A stretch of 64,000 nucleotides of DNA. Source: Nocardioides thalensis (GTDB lineage: Bacteria > Actinomycetota > Actinomycetes > Propionibacteriales > Nocardioidaceae). Positions 49,711-63,961 of this stretch are shown here, in pieces (position 1 is the stretch's first letter; the number at the start of each line of letters is the position of its first letter). The position numbers and the translations under genes are program-made. The stretch covers positions 3,805,501-3,869,500 of the forward strand of contig NZ_JACCFP010000001.1 in assembly GCF_013410655.1 (NCBI RefSeq), in the 5' to 3' direction. The notes beneath the pieces were generated by a model that did not search any database, was not told where the DNA came from, and worked only from the letters and a program-made list of their open reading frames with translations.

Positions 49711-52206
49711 GTGGGTGAGCTGCTGGTAGGGCGCGCCGCGCCCGCCGACGAGCTCCTCGAGCGCCTCGGCGGAGGCGGGCGGGTCGTCCTCTACGGGGAG
49801 GCGGGGGTCGGCAAGACGGCCCTCGTCCGCGCCGTGCTGGCCGGCCGGGGCTACCGCGAGGGCGGCTGCCTCGCGACGCTGGCGTGGTCGCCGTACCTCC
49901 CGCTCCGCAGGGCGTTCGGCCGTGACCTGCCCGACGAGACCTGGACCGGCGACGCCGAGTACGTCGCCACCGCCGTCACCGAGGCGCTGGCCGGCGAGAC
50001 GCTCTTCGTCGACGACGTGCAGTGGGCCGACCCCGGCTCGCTGCGGGTCGTGGAGATCCTGGGCGACAGCCTGCCCCTCGTGCTCGCCGTACGGCGCGGC
50101 GACCCGGCGGCCGCGCCGACCCTCGAGCGGCTGGGCGTCGGGGTCGCCGATCGGCTCGACCTCGACCCGCTCGCTCCCGACGACGCCGCCGAGCTGGTGC
50201 GCGCGCTGCGGCCCAAGCTGGGCAGCGCGGACGTCCAGGACCTGGTGCGCCGGTCGGGCGGCAACCCGCTGCTCATCGAGGAGCTGGCCGACAGCGACCG
50301 GGGCACAGAGAGCCTGCACCTGGCGGTGCTCGCGCGCTGCCGGGCGCTCCCGGAGGACCAGCTCGACGCGCTGTCGCTGCTCACGGTCGCCGGCCGGCCG
50401 CTGCCGACCTCCGACGTCCCGGGCGCCGACGGGCTGGTCGAGGCCGGCCTCGCCGTCGCGGGTGACGGCTACGCGACGATCCGGCACAGCCTGGTCGCCG
50501 AGGTCATCGGCGACCTGATCTCCGACGACCGCGAGCGCCGCTGCCACCTCCAGCTCACCGAGCTGCTCACCCACCCCGGAGAGGTCGCGGTCCACCTGCT
50601 GGCGGCCGGTGAGCCGGCGGCGGCGTACGACGCCGCGATGCGCGCCGTCGAGGGCGCGCGGACCCCCGGCGAACGGGTGGCCCACCTCGAGACCGCCGCG
50701 CGGTGCGTGGACCCCGAGACCGGCGCGGAGTTCCGGCTCCAGGCCGCCGAGGCCGCCAATGAGGTGGACGAGTCGACCAAGGCCGCGGCCCTGCTCGACG
50801 ACCTCCCCGACCGCGAGGACCTGCGCTTCCGGGTCGCGCGGCAGCGGGCGATCATCGCCTACTTCGAGGGCGACGGCCCGGCGCAGCGCGCCGCGCTCGA
50901 CGCGCAGGTCGCGGCGGCGCGTCCCGGCACCGTCGAGGAGGTCGTCACCCTGGCCGAGCTCAGCTTCATGCGGATCGTGGTCGACGGGCACTACGAGGAG
51001 TCGCTCCGGCTCGCCGAGCAGGCGGTGGCCCTGGCCGAGCAGGTCGACGCCGGCCATGTCGCCGCGCTCAAGGCGCTCGCCGACGCCCTGTACCTCAACG
51101 GCGACGACCGCTGGCGCGAGGCGATGCCGGCGGCGATCGCGCGTGCCCGCGCCGACGGCGACTTCGCGCGGGAGTGGCGGATCGCCAACAACTACATCTC
51201 CGCGATGGAGTCCTTCGGTCCGCACGACGGCGCGCTGGCGCTCGCCAGCGAGATGCGCGAGCGGTGCGCCGCGCTGCGGCTGATGGAGCTCCAGCGCAAC
51301 TTCGAGTTCCGCGAGCTCAACCTGGCCAGCCACGCGTGCCGCTACGACCTGGTGCTCGACCAGGCGCCCACGCTGCTCGCGGCGCGCGGGTCCTCGGAGC
51401 AGTACCTGGTCGACCTCTCGTTCACGCTCGCCGCCGCGCAGTTCGACCTCGGCATGATCGACGAGGGCCTCGCCACCGCGGAGGGCATGCTCGCGCGTGC
51501 TTCCGAGCGGGCGCGCAGCAGCTATCACCTGGTCCGGGCCTGGGGCTTCCTCGAGGCAGGGCTGCCCGAGCGCGTGCTCGACGAGGAGCCCGCCTTCCAC
51601 GCCGCCGAGCTCGACCAGATGCGGATCGCCCTCGCCGGGCCGATCTTCGCGTGGGCCGCGCTCGAGACGGGCGCCGACGAGCCGCCACCCCCGCCGGTCA
51701 TCCCCGACACCGGGCTGGTCTCCGGAGCGGGCGCGGAGCTCGCAGGCGTCGCGGCACTGCGGGCGGGCGACCCGGCCGCCGCGGCCGACGCGTTCGCCGC
51801 GGCCGTCCAGGGCTACGAGGGTCACCGCCGCGGCGTCGTGCGGACCGGCTGGGCGTACGGCGAGGCGCTCCGCCTCGCCGGCGACCCCGACGCCGAGCGC
51901 ACCCTGCTCGCCGCCGAGGCCGACGCGCGCCAGCTGGGGCTGGTCGGCGTGACCAACCGGTGCGAGCGGTCGCTGCGGGCGATGGGCGTACGGCGCAGCG
52001 CGGCCATCGCGCGCTCGTCCGACTCGCCGCTCACCGCGCGGGAGCACGAGATCGTGCTGCTCGCGGCGGAGGGGCTCACCGACAAGGCGATCGCCGCGCG
52101 GCTCGGGATCGCCCACCGCACCGTGCAGACCCTGCTCGCCAACGCCCGCCGCAAGGTCGGCGCCGAGAACCGCGGCCACCTCATCAGCCTGGTCGCCGGC
52201 AGATGA
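49711..52206 (+). CDS. LAL-type regulator: AAA/STAND ATPase with LuxR HTH
   Basis: An 831-aa regulator. Residues 29-36 are Walker A (GEAGVGKT), and Walker B LFVDDVQWAD lies near residue 100. The middle ~450 residues are Ala-rich helical repeats resembling TPR/bacterial activator domains. The C-terminal LuxR HTH is LTAREHEIVLLAAEGLTDKAIAARLGIAHRTVQTLLANARRK. LAL proteins act as ATP-driven switches controlling neighbouring or secondary-metabolism genes. No biosynthetic genes are adjacent. GTG at 49711. Confidence 0.93.
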   Translation: MGELLVGRAAPADELLERLGGGGRVVLYGEAGVGKTALVRAVLAGRGYREGGCLATLAWSPYLPLRRAFGRDLPDETWTGDAEYVATAVTEALAGETLFVDDVQWADPGSLRVVEILGDSLPLVLAVRRGDPAAAPTLERLGVGVADRLDLDPLAPDDAAELVRALRPKLGSADVQDLVRRSGGNPLLIEELADSDRGTESLHLAVLARCRALPEDQLDALSLLTVAGRPLPTSDVPGADGLVEAGLAVAGDGYATIRHSLVAEVIGDLISDDRERRCHLQLTELLTHPGEVAVHLLAAGEPAAAYDAAMRAVEGARTPGERVAHLETAARCVDPETGAEFRLQAAEAANEVDESTKAAALLDDLPDREDLRFRVARQRAIIAYFEGDGPAQRAALDAQVAAARPGTVEEVVTLAELSFMRIVVDGHYEESLRLAEQAVALAEQVDAGHVAALKALADALYLNGDDRWREAMPAAIARARADGDFAREWRIANNYISAMESFGPHDGALALASEMRERCAALRLMELQRNFEFRELNLASHACRYDLVLDQAPTLLAARGSSEQYLVDLSFTLAAAQFDLGMIDEGLATAEGMLARASERARSSYHLVRAWGFLEAGLPERVLDEEPAFHAAELDQMRIALAGPIFAWAALETGADEPPPPPVIPDTGLVSGAGAELAGVAALRAGDPAAAADAFAAAVQGYEGHRRGVVRTGWAYGEALRLAGDPDAERTLLAAEADARQLGLVGVTNRCERSLRAMGVRRSAAIARSSDSPLTAREHEIVLLAAEGLTDKAIAARLGIAHRTVQTLLANARRKVGAENRGHLISLVAGR

Positions 52207-52712
52207 CGCTCCCGTTCGTGGTCGTCGAGGCCGGACCCGCCGTGCTCGCCGACGCCCGCGCCGACCTGCGAGCAGTGGGCTGGCACGTGGTCGGGCGGCT
52301 GGACGACGGCCCGCGCTCCGGCGGCCTGGTGCTCGCCCTCCCGGTCGCCGACGAGGACGCCGCTGCGGTCGCGCTGTTCAGCGCGATCGAGGGCGTCGGC
52401 CTGCTCGTCGACGCGAGCGCCGCCGAGCGCCACGTCGTCGACCGGCTCTGCGACGACCTGCGCCGGATCGGCCACCTCGACCACCGGGTCTCGGCGGCGG
52501 GGCCGCTCCTCGACGAGGAGGAGCGGGCCGTCATGGACCTCCTCGCCGGCGGGTCCACCCTCGGCGCCGCGGCCACCGCCCTGCACCTCTCGCGCCGCTC
52601 CGCCGACCGCCGCCTGGCATCCGCCCGCGCCAAGCTCGGCGCCCCCGCCACGGGTGCCGCCATCGCGGCGTACCGCCGCCGCCTCGAACGCCTCCCCCAC
52701 CCCTCCGCCTGA
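52203..52712 (+). CDS. HTH-containing protein downstream of LAL regulator
   Basis: A 169-aa protein whose C-terminus (LLDEEERAVMDLLAGGSTLGAAATALHLSRRSADRRLASARAKLG) is a LuxR/sigma-4-like HTH. The first ~100 residues resemble a receiver fold without the phospho-acceptor pattern (MTLPFVVVEAGPAVLADARADLRAVGW). ATG at 52203 overlaps the LAL stop by 4 nt, so the two are translationally coupled and probably act together. Confidence 0.7.
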   Translation: MTLPFVVVEAGPAVLADARADLRAVGWHVVGRLDDGPRSGGLVLALPVADEDAAAVALFSAIEGVGLLVDASAAERHVVDRLCDDLRRIGHLDHRVSAAGPLLDEEERAVMDLLAGGSTLGAAATALHLSRRSADRRLASARAKLGAPATGAAIAAYRRRLERLPHPSA

Positions 52713-52713
52713 C

Positions 52714-52869
52714 GAACCGGCACACATCGGGGTCCGAACCGGCACATTCCCGCGCGCGAACCCGCAGGGTCCGGGTGCGAACCGGCACGGTTCCGGGCAG
52801 TCGCGCGCGAAGCCTGCCGGCTCAGACCCCGAAGTGTGCCGGTTCGGACCCCGAAGTGTGCCGGTTCGG
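52714..52869. repeat. Intergenic accggcac repeat cluster with long inverted arms
   Basis: Left arm 52714-52745 (gaaccggcac-N-ggggtccgaaccggcac type) is nearly the reverse complement of 52834-52869 (two tandem gtgtgccggttcgg units joined by accccgaa). At least five accggcac/gtgccggt cores occur in 156 bp. It lies between the convergent HTH and clpB genes and may act as a bidirectional terminator. Confidence 0.6.
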
Positions 52870-52878
52870 CGGAAAGGA

Positions 52879-55476
<2,598 letters not shown>

Positions 55477-55529
55477 GGGCGACTCCTGCTGGGGTGTGCT
55501 GATCCTACGATCGGAACAACGCTCCGAAA

Positions 55530-55550
55530 GTTGAGTCTGTTCCACTCAAC
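55530..55550 (-). promoter_or_regulatory. HAIR operator (HspR binding site) for clpB
   Basis: TTGAGT-N7-ACTCAA, one half-site flank (G/C) short of the full CTTGAGT-N7-ACTCAAG consensus. The site lies in the clpB promoter and is 115 nt from the divergent gene at 55665, so it may also control that gene. Confidence 0.9.
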
Positions 55551-55664
55551 TTCGTTCCGTGACCGATGTCTGTTTGACCGGCGCTCGAAGTTGGTAGAGG
55601 AGATGCGTCAGCCCGATCTCCGGCGAACCGCCGGCGGTGCGCCATCTCGGAAGGAACCCTCGTC

Positions 55665-57140
55665 GTGGTCGATTCGGCAGTGCTCGCCCGGTTTCCCGGC
55701 CTCCATGCCCGTCTGGGCGAATACAAGCTGGCCGCCATCGACGCCATGATGAAGGCCAACGGCTGGACCGTGGAGGACGAGCTGTACACCCAGCACTCCA
55801 CCACGTCCTACTACTGGGCCGAGCGGCCGGGCGCCAACGGCGAGGGCGGCGGAAAGGGCGGCTGGTCCAACGACCTCCCGCAGACGGGCGAGGAGGACTA
55901 CACCAAGTCATTCGACGCAGTGCGGCAGCGCTGCGACGCGATCTGGGACCGCTGGCTGTCGTCGAACGTCGACCAGGCGAGTGCCGAGAAGGCCGTCAAC
56001 GCGCTGGCCGAGGCCCACGCGATCATCGCGGCCGAGGGGACCGTCGTCGACGGCAACTCGGAGGGCACCGGCACCATCAACATCGAGTTCGAGGACCTCG
56101 CGGCCATCGTGAACGAGCACCACGTGTCCGGTGGGCTCTTCGACGCGTTCCGCAAGAACTTCCTCTTCAAGCTCGACGACGTCACCGGCAACATCGACGC
56201 CCTGCTGATCAAGGTGGGCGGGGCGGCCTGCGCGGAGCTCGCGGTCTGGGCCGAGCAGAAGTGCACCGCGGTGCTGCTGTTCGAGGACAGCCTCGCGAAG
56301 CTGAAGGCCGCCCGGACGTCGAGCAGCGCCAGCTGGGAGACGTTCTTCAAGATCGCCGGCTGGGCGGTCGCCGGAGGCGCGGCGTTCATCAGCGGCGGGG
56401 CGGCGGCCGTCCTCGGGGTCGCATCCGTCGGCGTCGCCGTCGGCGCGGACGTCACGAAGACGAGCGTCCCCGAGCCCGCGACCGAGTACGAGTCGATCAT
56501 GAGCACGGTGGAGAACGCCAAGAAGGACCTGGTGAAGGCGATCGACACCGAGCTCGCCGCGATCCGCGACGACTGCATGGCCATCGCCGACATCGGGGAC
56601 ACCGGCCCGAACACGCGGGCCAAGTACCAGATCGACGACCCGGGGACGAAGGAGCGCGAGGGCGGGCTCACCATCACCGACGGCTCCCAGCTCGCCGCCG
56701 GCATCTCGTTCGACCTCAACAAGGTCAGCCGCATCTGGACCAGCGTCCTGCCCAACGTCGCGTCGAGCCTGCGCACCTGCAACTCCCAGCTCGCGAAGGC
56801 CGAGTACCCCTCCGGCGGCTTCGTGTGCCTCGGGCTCCCCACGGGCGGCGACTACGGCGCCCTGGCCGCCTACGACAGCGCCCTCGGGCTGCTCATCGAG
56901 CTGGTCGGCCTCCTCAAGCAGGACGTCAACAACGCCGCCGACAACCTCGAGCTCGGCGTGCGCGACCTGAACAACCAGGACGCCGCCTCCCAGTCCGCCC
57001 TCGATGCGCTGCACAGGAGGGTCAGCGACCAGGAGCAGCACACTCCGTGGGACGGGCAGAACAACCACCACCACCAGGAGGGCGACGAGGTCAACCACCC
57101 GCCCCCGCCCCGCCCGCCCTATCGGTACGGACCGATCTGA
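55665..57140 (+). CDS. Unrecognised 491-aa protein
   Basis: No family recognised. Helical N-terminal ~220 residues, then a Gly/Ala-rich hydrophobic stretch (~residues 222-262, FFKIAGWAVAGGAAFISGGAAAVLGVASVGVAVGADV) that may insert in membranes. A second helical region follows, and a Pro/His-rich tail (NNHHHQEGDEVNHPPPPRPP). There is no signal peptide. GTG at 55665 has AAGGAA 8 nt upstream. It shares an intergenic region and HAIR site with clpB. The helical layout with central hydrophobic segment recalls pore-forming or ESX-associated proteins, but that is a guess. Confidence 0.8.
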   Translation: MVDSAVLARFPGLHARLGEYKLAAIDAMMKANGWTVEDELYTQHSTTSYYWAERPGANGEGGGKGGWSNDLPQTGEEDYTKSFDAVRQRCDAIWDRWLSSNVDQASAEKAVNALAEAHAIIAAEGTVVDGNSEGTGTINIEFEDLAAIVNEHHVSGGLFDAFRKNFLFKLDDVTGNIDALLIKVGGAACAELAVWAEQKCTAVLLFEDSLAKLKAARTSSSASWETFFKIAGWAVAGGAAFISGGAAAVLGVASVGVAVGADVTKTSVPEPATEYESIMSTVENAKKDLVKAIDTELAAIRDDCMAIADIGDTGPNTRAKYQIDDPGTKEREGGLTITDGSQLAAGISFDLNKVSRIWTSVLPNVASSLRTCNSQLAKAEYPSGGFVCLGLPTGGDYGALAAYDSALGLLIELVGLLKQDVNNAADNLELGVRDLNNQDAASQSALDALHRRVSDQEQHTPWDGQNNHHHQEGDEVNHPPPPRPPYRYGPI

Positions 57141-57161
57141 GCCGTCAGCCCGGGGCCCTCC

Positions 57162-58121
57162 TCAGCCCTGGACCTCCTTCGGCGGGTCCAGGTGCTCGGG
57201 CAGGTCCGGCCGGGTCGCGGTGACCTCGTCGACGAGGGCCTCCTTGCAGAACTCCTCGCCGAACGGCGTGAGGTGGATGCTGCGCCGGACGACCTTGGCG
57301 AACTTCACCGAGTGCAGCGCCTCGAGCACGTCGGGCTGCGCCTCCAGGACCTGGTACTCGAGGTGGTCGCGCAGCGCCTCCCGCGAGAACCAGACGAGGC
57401 CGAGCCGGAACAGGTTGTTGAGGTACGACGGCACCTGGTCGAGGTAGCGCAGCCCGGCGCGGGCGCCGACCATGTTGAGGCCGGGCGCCACCAGCTGGCT
57501 GCTGACCATGCCGATCGGCCCGCCCGTGCGGATGTCGACGCTCGGCTGCGGGCCGTTCTTCAGCAGCATCACCAGGATGCGCGCCTCGTCGGGCGCCAGC
57601 TCGTCGAGGATCCGGTCGAACGCGGGGTGCCGGTTGTCGGTGCTCCAGACGTCGCGGGACCGCTCGAGCAGCTCCTGGCCGCGGTCGCGCAGGCTCGTCG
57701 GCCGGGAGTCGACCACCTCGCCCTGGACGTCGGCGCGCGAGCGCTCCGCGACCCCACCGAGCGCCTCGCCCGCGTTGAGCAGCGCGGTGCCGACCGGGAC
57801 GCCGTCGGCGACCTGGCGGGCGATCTCGCCGACCGCGCCGACGTACGACCCGACCTCGCGGACGAGCGCGACGGCCTCGTCGCGGTTGGTCGCGGCCCGG
57901 CCGACCCGCATCCAGTTGCGGGCGGTGGTCTTCATGCCCCAGCCGGCCGTGTTGAGCGCGGCGGTGCCGACGACCCGGGCCAGCCCCGGCAGCGACTCCA
58001 CGGTCGCCGAGTTGGCGAGGGCGGGGAGGCGCGGGAGGCCCTCGTCGTCGAATTCGGCAGTCACGCGCTTGCGCCTGTCGGTCCTCTTGTCGGCCACGGT
58101 GTGCTCTGCTCCGATCGTCAC
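57162..58121 (-). CDS. DUF4393/Abi-alpha-like protein
   Basis: A 319-aa protein. The C-terminal ~180 residues have the pattern of Abi-alpha/DUF4393: LAPDEARILVMLLKNGPQPSVDI, YLNNLFRLGLVWFS and VRRSIHLTPFGEEFCKEAL. The N-terminal part has a weakly hydrophobic segment and many charged residues. Abi-alpha proteins are named for abortive infection, but most have no proven role. GTG at 58121 overlaps the DUF445 gene stop by 4 nt. Family match moderate. Confidence 0.6.
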   Translation of the reverse strand: MTIGAEHTVADKRTDRRKRVTAEFDDEGLPRLPALANSATVESLPGLARVVGTAALNTAGWGMKTTARNWMRVGRAATNRDEAVALVREVGSYVGAVGEIARQVADGVPVGTALLNAGEALGGVAERSRADVQGEVVDSRPTSLRDRGQELLERSRDVWSTDNRHPAFDRILDELAPDEARILVMLLKNGPQPSVDIRTGGPIGMVSSQLVAPGLNMVGARAGLRYLDQVPSYLNNLFRLGLVWFSREALRDHLEYQVLEAQPDVLEALHSVKFAKVVRRSIHLTPFGEEFCKEALVDEVTATRPDLPEHLDPPKEVQG

Positions 58122-59476
58122 GGCGGGAACCCGGGGATCCAGCCCCAGTTGAAGAATCCGAGGTGGAGGAACCCACCCGCTGCGCCCATGATTGCGCCGT
58201 GGGCGTAGAGCATCCACTCGTCCTCCTTGATCGCCGAGCGCATCATCTCCACGAAGTCCCTGGGCGGGAGCTCCTTGGTACGACGGGCGATCAGCACCCG
58301 GATCTTCTCCGACTGCCGCTTGCTGAAGACCGGGTCCTTGAACGGGGTGATCGTGCGGCCGACCGCCTCCTGCGCGAACGACTCGCGGATCGAGGAGAAG
58401 CGCCGGCTGCCGACCGCGACGTTGACGGCGCCGCGCAACGGGCCGGCGGCCTTGTCGATGGCGGGCAGCATCGCGGTGGCGATCATCTGGCGGGTGCGAT
58501 CGCCGCGCGGGCCGTCCATCAGGAAGTCGCCGATCCGCTCGAGGGTGATCACGTCGTCGGCGATGATCCGGGCGTAGACCTCGGCGCACTCGTCCTGGCG
58601 GCGCAGGAACAGGCCCTGCACCTTGATGCCGAGGATCCGCCGCGGCTCCGGCGGCTCGAAGATCAGCCACATGCCGAGGGCGTTGGTGATCCACCCGACG
58701 ATCACGCCGAGGATCGGCAGCAGCCACCAGATATGCCAGGTCTGGTCGACGACGGCGACCGGGATGCCGAGCAGGAAGCCGAAGATGAACCCGAACGCCA
58801 CCATCAGGTTGAGCTCGCGCTGACCAACGTCGCGGAAGACCTTGACCACGAGGTCGGGGTTCTTGCGGAAGTGGTCGATGACCATGATCTTCGGGTCGAG
58901 CAGCTGGTTGATGTGCACGCCGATCTCGTCGGTGATCGACTTGACGATGCCGGGCAGCTGGGCCTGCACGCGGGACACGACCGCGTTCTTCACCGGCGTG
59001 GGCAGGTCGCGCCAGAGCCGCGGGTGCTCCTTGCGCATGACCTCGTCGACGAGGCCGGGCAGCTCGGGCTCGAACACCGTGACGATGTGCTCGGCGATCT
59101 GCTCCGGCTCGAGCTGCGCGTAGAACTCCGCGGGGGTGCCGAGCTTGGCGATCACCTTGTCGACCGCGATGCTCCCCATCTTGGCGGCGCGGGCGGGGAC
59201 GATGCCCTGCCAGCCGACGCCGCCCTCCATCAGCCCCGGCACCTCCTGGAGCTTGCGCGGGATGACGGTCGCGATCTCGCGGAGGCCGGGCACCTTGAAG
59301 CCGTGGAACCGGATCGGGCTGAACAGCATCCAGAGGCCCGACCAGTTGATCAGCCAGCCGACGATGCCGGTGAAGAACGGGATCGAGACGAACGCGAACC
59401 AGTCGACTCCGTGGCCGCCGGTCAGCTCACCGCTGGCCCAGTCCTTGAAGAACTGAAGAATCGCGTCCACGCGCAC
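58118..59476 (-). CDS. DUF445 family membrane protein
   Basis: A 452-aa protein with TM segments at both ends and the middle. It shows an internal repeat: GWLINWSGLWMLFSPIRFHGFKVPG near residue 38 and GWITNALGMWLIFEPPEPRRILGIKVQG near residue 262. This pattern is typical of DUF445/YheB-like membrane proteins of unknown function. GTG at 59476 or 59470. Translationally coupled to the Abi-alpha-like gene. Confidence 0.75.
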   Translation of the reverse strand: MRVDAILQFFKDWASGELTGGHGVDWFAFVSIPFFTGIVGWLINWSGLWMLFSPIRFHGFKVPGLREIATVIPRKLQEVPGLMEGGVGWQGIVPARAAKMGSIAVDKVIAKLGTPAEFYAQLEPEQIAEHIVTVFEPELPGLVDEVMRKEHPRLWRDLPTPVKNAVVSRVQAQLPGIVKSITDEIGVHINQLLDPKIMVIDHFRKNPDLVVKVFRDVGQRELNLMVAFGFIFGFLLGIPVAVVDQTWHIWWLLPILGVIVGWITNALGMWLIFEPPEPRRILGIKVQGLFLRRQDECAEVYARIIADDVITLERIGDFLMDGPRGDRTRQMIATAMLPAIDKAAGPLRGAVNVAVGSRRFSSIRESFAQEAVGRTITPFKDPVFSKRQSEKIRVLIARRTKELPPRDFVEMMRSAIKEDEWMLYAHGAIMGAAGGFLHLGFFNWGWIPGFPP

Positions 59477-59604
59477 CCCTGTCCGGTGACCGGGTCCACC
59501 CCATCGGCCCGATGTCTCCTAAGGGGGCTGAGGGTAGTGCCTGTGGCACCTGTCACGACACCTATCCGCGAAGCGATATCACACACATGCGCGCGGGTGG
59601 GCGG

Positions 59605-60040
59605 TCAGCGCGGCCGCCGCCACACCACGACCGACTGCGACGTGGTCGTCGGACGCAGGGCCGGGAGGTTGCCGCCGGGCGTACGCCGCCCGCCGGCCGC
59701 GTGGCGCAGCGCCTCGTGCGCGGCCTCGAGCTCGGCGGCGAGCTCGGCGTTGCGGGCGCGGAGGGCCGCGACCGTGTTCTCCAGCTCGAGGATGCGGCGC
59801 ACGCCCTCGATGCCGATGCCGGACGCGGTCAGCTCGGCGATCGCCCGCAGCCGCTCGATGTCGAGGAAGGAGTAACGGCGGCCGCCGCCCGCGGTGCGAC
59901 CGGGCGTGATCAGGCCCATCCGCTCGTAGGTGCGCAGGGTCTGCGGGTGGAGGCCGCTCAGCTCGGCCGCCACGCTGATGACGAAGACCGCGGCGTCGGG
60001 GGGCGGGGTCTCGCCGGCACCCGGGCGCATCGCGGCCACG

Positions 60041-60048
<8 letters not shown>
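59605..60048 (-). CDS. hspR: Heat-shock repressor HspR (MerR family)
   Basis: A 147-aa MerR-type regulator. The HTH is VFVISVAAELSGLHPQTLRTYERMGLITPGRTAGGGRRYSFLDIERL, followed by a coiled coil (LENTVAALRARNAELAAELEAAHEAL). HspR represses chaperone genes by binding HAIR sites, with DnaK as co-repressor in known actinobacteria. It is the last gene of the dnaK operon, with its GTG (60048) inside the dnaJ stop region. Operators before dnaK and clpB are visible. Confidence 0.95.
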
Positions 60049-61207
<1,159 letters not shown>

Positions 61208-61240
61208 CGCACACCTCCTCCTGTGTGTCTCTGTGCTGGT

Positions 61241-61346
61241 GTTGATCTTGCCTCGTCGGCGGCGTCGGGTTTCGCAGCTCCGCTCGCTTCGCTCGCTTCC
61301 GCTCCGCTACGAAACCCGACGCCGCCGCCTCCTCGGCAAGATCAAC
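61241..61346 (-). ncRNA. Long intra-operon stem-loop between grpE and dnaJ
   Basis: The arms gttgatcttgcc...ggcggcgtcgggtttcg (61241-61274) and cgaaacccgacgccgcc...ggcaagatcaac (61310-61346) pair in two stems of 12 and ~17 bp around a small internal mismatch. The ~35-nt loop is itself repetitive (gctcgcttcgctcgc). The right arm covers the grpE stop codon. Likely an mRNA processing, stability or attenuation element; not proven. Confidence 0.6.
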
Positions 61347-61958
61347 TGCTCTCGGGATCGACCACCAGCACCTGGGCGGCCCTGACGACCCGCTCACCGA
61401 TCTTGTAACCGGCCTTCGCGATCACCTTGCAGGTGACCTCGGTGACCTCGGGGTCGGTGCCCAGGTGGGACAGCGCCTCGTGGACGGTCGGGTCGAAGAC
61501 GTCGCCGGGCTCGCCGAACTTCACCAGTCCGAGGCCGGTGACGATCCGCTCGAGCTGCTCGGCGACCGCCTTGAAGCCGCCCTCGAGCGGCTCGTGCTCG
61601 CGGGCCCGGTCGATCGTGTCGAGCACCTCGATGATCGGCGCCAGCGCGGCGTACGTCGCGTTCTCGCGGATCAGCTCACGGTCGCGCTCGACGCGCCGCT
61701 TGTAGTTGACGTACTCGGCCTGGAGCCGCTGGAGGTCGGTCGTCAGCTCGGTCACGGCCTTCTGGGTCGTGGCGAGCTCGTCGTCCATCGACGACTCCTC
61801 CTCGGAGGGAGGTACGGCGGACCCGGCGCCCTCGGTGTTGTCGGTCGACCCGGCAGGGTCCGCCTCCGGGGCGCCGGGGTCGAGCTGCTGCTCGGCCTCC
61901 GGCGCCTCGGCGGGCGTCTCCTCGACCGGCGACTGGTCGTCGGGCTGGTTGGCCTCGG

Positions 61959-61962
<4 letters not shown>
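61342..61962 (-). CDS. grpE: Nucleotide exchange factor GrpE
   Basis: A 206-aa GrpE: long acidic, disordered N-terminus (~70 residues), coiled coil (TELTTDLQRLQAEYVNYKRRVERDRE), and a C-terminal beta domain (GDVFDPTVHEALSHLGTD...KAGYKIGERVVRAAQVLV). It exchanges ADP on DnaK. GTG at 61962 overlaps the dnaK stop by 4 nt. Confidence 0.96.
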
Positions 61963-63809
<1,847 letters not shown>

Positions 63810-63853
63810 GTCTGGTGTCCCTCCTGCTGTGCCCGGATCCCGGGCGCAAGTTA

Positions 63854-63874
63854 GTTGAGTCGGATTGACTCAAG
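63854..63874 (-). promoter_or_regulatory. HAIR operator (HspR binding site) for dnaK operon
   Basis: TTGAGT-N7-ACTCAA with one flanking base matching the CTTGAGT-N7-ACTCAAG consensus (read on the minus strand CTTGAGT is complete). It lies 44 nt before the dnaK ATG, on the promoter. Confidence 0.95.
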
Positions 63875-63961
63875 TTTGTCACACGCCTCAACGGGCCGTC
63901 ACATCGGGTTTGTTCCCGCCGTGGACGACCGCGGGGATAAGTGGTGGAGCACACTGTCCGG

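Noticed and set aside
49711..52712. Secondary-metabolite cluster regulated by the LAL protein
   Set aside because: No polyketide, peptide-synthetase or tailoring genes lie nearby. Neighbours are clpB and a membrane protein.
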